The position numbers and the translations under genes were made by a program. A model generated the notes under the pieces. It did not search any database. It was not told where the DNA came from and worked only from the letters and a program-made list of their open reading frames with translations. DNA of 64,000 nucleotides, taken from the NCBI GenBank assembly GCA_002505455.1, contig DAVB01000055.1, forward strand, positions 1,274-65,273. Reading direction: 5' to 3'. This document shows positions 62,387 to 64,000 of this stretch, one piece after another (position 1 is the first letter of the stretch; every line of letters starts with the position of its first letter). Source of the DNA: Euryarchaeota archaeon UBA52. GTDB taxonomy: Archaea; Thermoplasmatota; Poseidoniia; Poseidoniales; Thalassarchaeaceae.

Positions 62387-63910
62387 TTACTCCCTCCTAC
62401 CAGGATATGCTTTGTCGAGTGTCTGTGTATGGTATATCCTGTTCGAGCTCTCTAATGCCTCTTTATCTTCATCAATAGCCAACACGACGAATATGGCGAG
62501 GCTTCCCAAGGTCATTACTGGGGCGAGCCAAAATGGCCATGCTCCATCCCAGAATGCGACTCTCATAATCATTGCAAGGGCGAGATTGAGGATTGAAAGT
62601 GGCAGAAGGTATCTCCAACCAAACTCCAGTATCTGATCTGTTCTGATTCTGTGAAGAGAGGCGCGTACCCAGACGAAGAGTGCGAACATCAGATATGCTT
62701 TGATGAGTAAAATGGCGATGCCGGGGGTCATTTTTGCAAGGAATGCAAATAGCCCTCCTACGAAAGGAAGTCCGATGAGCGTGTCTTGGAAGGGAAGTTC
62801 CCAACCACCGAGGAAGAATAGTGCAAAGAGGATGCATGCTGCATAAGCACGCATCATCTCGACTGCAAACATCAGACCCCAGCGGATGCCGCCATACTCT
62901 GTCCACCATCCCTCGACGAGTTCTGCTTCTGCTTCAGGCATGTCAAACGGTATGCGCTCGACTTCTGCGATCATGGTGACGATGAAAAGCACTGCGCCGA
63001 GGGGCAAAAGGAAGATGTTCCATGTATCTGACGACTGAATCTGGAAATCGACGATTTCGATGATATTGAATGAGCCGCTCAAAACAGCAATTCCGAGTAC
63101 TGTAACGAGTAGTGGGATTTCGTAAGCCGTTAGCTGAGCAGCTGACCGCATCCCGCCAATCAGCGTATATTTGTTGTTTGAAGCCCAACCAGCGAAGAAT
63201 ACACCCAACGGTGCGACGCCGAATATGGCCATCATAAATACCAATGAAAGTTCTGGGTTTGCCGCCCAGATGTGCGGGCCAAAAGGAATGAATGCATAGA
63301 CCATGACCGTGGTTGAGATGATTATCACTGGTGCGACTTCGAAAACTAAGCGATCAGCCTTCTCAGGAACAATGTGCGCCTTTGTATTGAACTTCACGAA
63401 ATCTGCTACAGCAGCCACAAAGCCTGGAAGTAGGAACCAAATTCCATGATACCCCCTATCTCCAACTCTGGTTACCGACTCAGTATGGTGGTCATTTCCA
63501 AAATTCTTGTTTAATGCGCGATTGACGGCGCCTATTGGTGCGCCTAGACCAAATGGAAGTGCATTCCACCATTCTCCAGCAGTGACGCCGCCTTCGCCAA
63601 CCCACAGGCTTCTTGCACTCATTGTGTTTCCAAACCTATCCATCAATCTCCCAATGAATTTTCTCTCGATGTACGGGACAATGATTAGTGTAATCATCAT
63701 GGTAGCGAAGACCACTGTGCACATCACGGATGTGAATATGAAGATATGAAGCCCTGGTTGAATTGAGGAGAATGTCTCCTGTAAATTGATGGAACCTAGA
63801 GGTCCGAGACCGATATCCGAGGAGGGCATGAGGTTGTGAGTCTTATCGAGGGTCCATCCAATGATGGAACCCATCCACCCTCTAATGTTGAGCCAGTCAC
63901 TACTTGCCAT
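62387..63910 (-). CDS. nuoH: NADH-quinone oxidoreductase subunit H
   Basis: A 507-residue membrane subunit forming part of the quinone chamber, compared with about 325 in E. coli. Patterns ending PYIERKFIGRL (about 79-89), MRSAAQLTAYEIPLL and MPEAEAELVEG are typical. A segment of about 50 residues is inserted after ERKFIGR (about 97-150), and the N-terminus is about 50 residues longer than usual. A GAGG sequence is 9 bases before the start. Adjacent to nuoD and nuoI in normal order. Confidence 0.95.
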   Translation of the reverse strand: MASSDWLNIRGWMGSIIGWTLDKTHNLMPSSDIGLGPLGSINLQETFSSIQPGLHIFIFTSVMCTVVFATMMITLIIVPYIERKFIGRLMDRFGNTMSARSLWVGEGGVTAGEWWNALPFGLGAPIGAVNRALNKNFGNDHHTESVTRVGDRGYHGIWFLLPGFVAAVADFVKFNTKAHIVPEKADRLVFEVAPVIIISTTVMVYAFIPFGPHIWAANPELSLVFMMAIFGVAPLGVFFAGWASNNKYTLIGGMRSAAQLTAYEIPLLVTVLGIAVLSGSFNIIEIVDFQIQSSDTWNIFLLPLGAVLFIVTMIAEVERIPFDMPEAEAELVEGWWTEYGGIRWGLMFAVEMMRAYAACILFALFFLGGWELPFQDTLIGLPFVGGLFAFLAKMTPGIAILLIKAYLMFALFVWVRASLHRIRTDQILEFGWRYLLPLSILNLALAMIMRVAFWDGAWPFWLAPVMTLGSLAIFVVLAIDEDKEALESSNRIYHTQTLDKAYPGRRE

Positions 63911-63919
63911 ATCTCTGCC

Positions 63920-64000
63920 TCACCTGTCTGTCTCTCCAATACAGGGATCGAATGATCCCATAATTGCGGGGATGTCTGCAACCTTGTATCCAATCATACA
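63920..64000 (-). CDS. nuoD: NADH-quinone oxidoreductase subunit D, C-terminal end only
   Basis: The last 26 codons of a frame entering from beyond the window edge. The ending GYKVADIPAIMGSFDPCIGE followed by TDR and TGA is the NuoD/49-kDa C-terminus (typically SxDxVxGExDR). The stop is 9 bases from the nuoH start, confirming the operon order D-H-I-J1-J2-K-L-M-N. The rest of the gene and any nuoA, B, C lie outside. Confidence 0.93.
   Translation of the reverse strand, partial: CMIGYKVADIPAIMGSFDPCIGETDR

Overview
The window reads as a gene-dense chromosome segment of a heterotrophic, aerobic, planktonic euryarchaeote, most likely a Marine Group II (Candidatus Poseidoniia) relative. The archaeal assignment rests on ribosomal proteins L7Ae, S28e and L24e, a CDC48 ATPase, aIF1A with RIO1 and a KH protein, an archaeal Holliday junction resolvase (Hjc), an MC1 chromatin protein, a PyrB/PyrI pair and TATA-type promoters. 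The marine heterotroph assignment is inference: complex I without NADH-module genes in view, a succinate dehydrogenase, leucine-catabolic genes, aldehyde dehydrogenase, and large cysteine-rich surface proteins. There is no phage, IS element or CRISPR array, and no gene-free stretch longer than about 220 bases.

Layout. 1-2000: 5' part of tRNA-Ile (minus), PRPP synthetase, then the L7Ae-S28e-L24e cluster. 2000-6300: a MutS-type ATPase with helix-hairpin-helix, a sulfotransferase-like protein, and pyrB-pyrI. 6400-13720: aldo/keto reductase, SAP-domain membrane protein, TtuA/Ncs6-type tRNA thiolase, a small membrane protein, and a DUF4350-DUF58-membrane protein operon with its own TATA box. 13700-20900: PRC-barrel protein with CDC48, an aldehyde dehydrogenase, and a 1038-residue surface protein made of a seven-unit RCC1-type propeller, thirteen exact 34-residue Cys repeats and a PGF-type C-terminal anchor. 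20900-25300: tRNA-Gly(CCC) and an sdhCAB operon whose single membrane anchor resembles that of actinobacterial Sdh1. 25300-31440: MC1, a stand-alone Lrp ligand-binding domain, a macro domain protein, an RNase-H-like protein, Hjc, a site-2 protease and a signal peptidase. 31500-41660: Lhr helicase, P-loop kinase, dCMP deaminase, FolC, presenilin-type protease, SerRS, a membrane-anchored Asp-box protein, and an orphan Vsr nuclease. 41700-47200: a methylcrotonyl-CoA carboxylase operon for leucine breakdown. 47260-53230: M29 aminopeptidase and a long operon aIF1A - membrane protein - RIO1 - KH - DUF63. 53360-64000: DUF454, ferrochelatase and the membrane half of complex I (nuoD-H-I-J1-J2-K-L-M-N).

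How it fits together: leucine and aldehyde catabolism feed acyl-CoA and reducing power to succinate dehydrogenase and complex I; ferrochelatase supplies heme for respiration. The translation/ribosome-maturation genes (aIF1A, RIO1, KH, L7Ae cluster, tRNA thiolase, SerRS) are in conventional archaeal contexts. The most unusual material is in the surface protein at 17781-20897, the Sdh1-like anchor, the insertions in complex I subunits NuoI, NuoH and NuoL, and the long eukaryote-like acidic tail on aIF1A.
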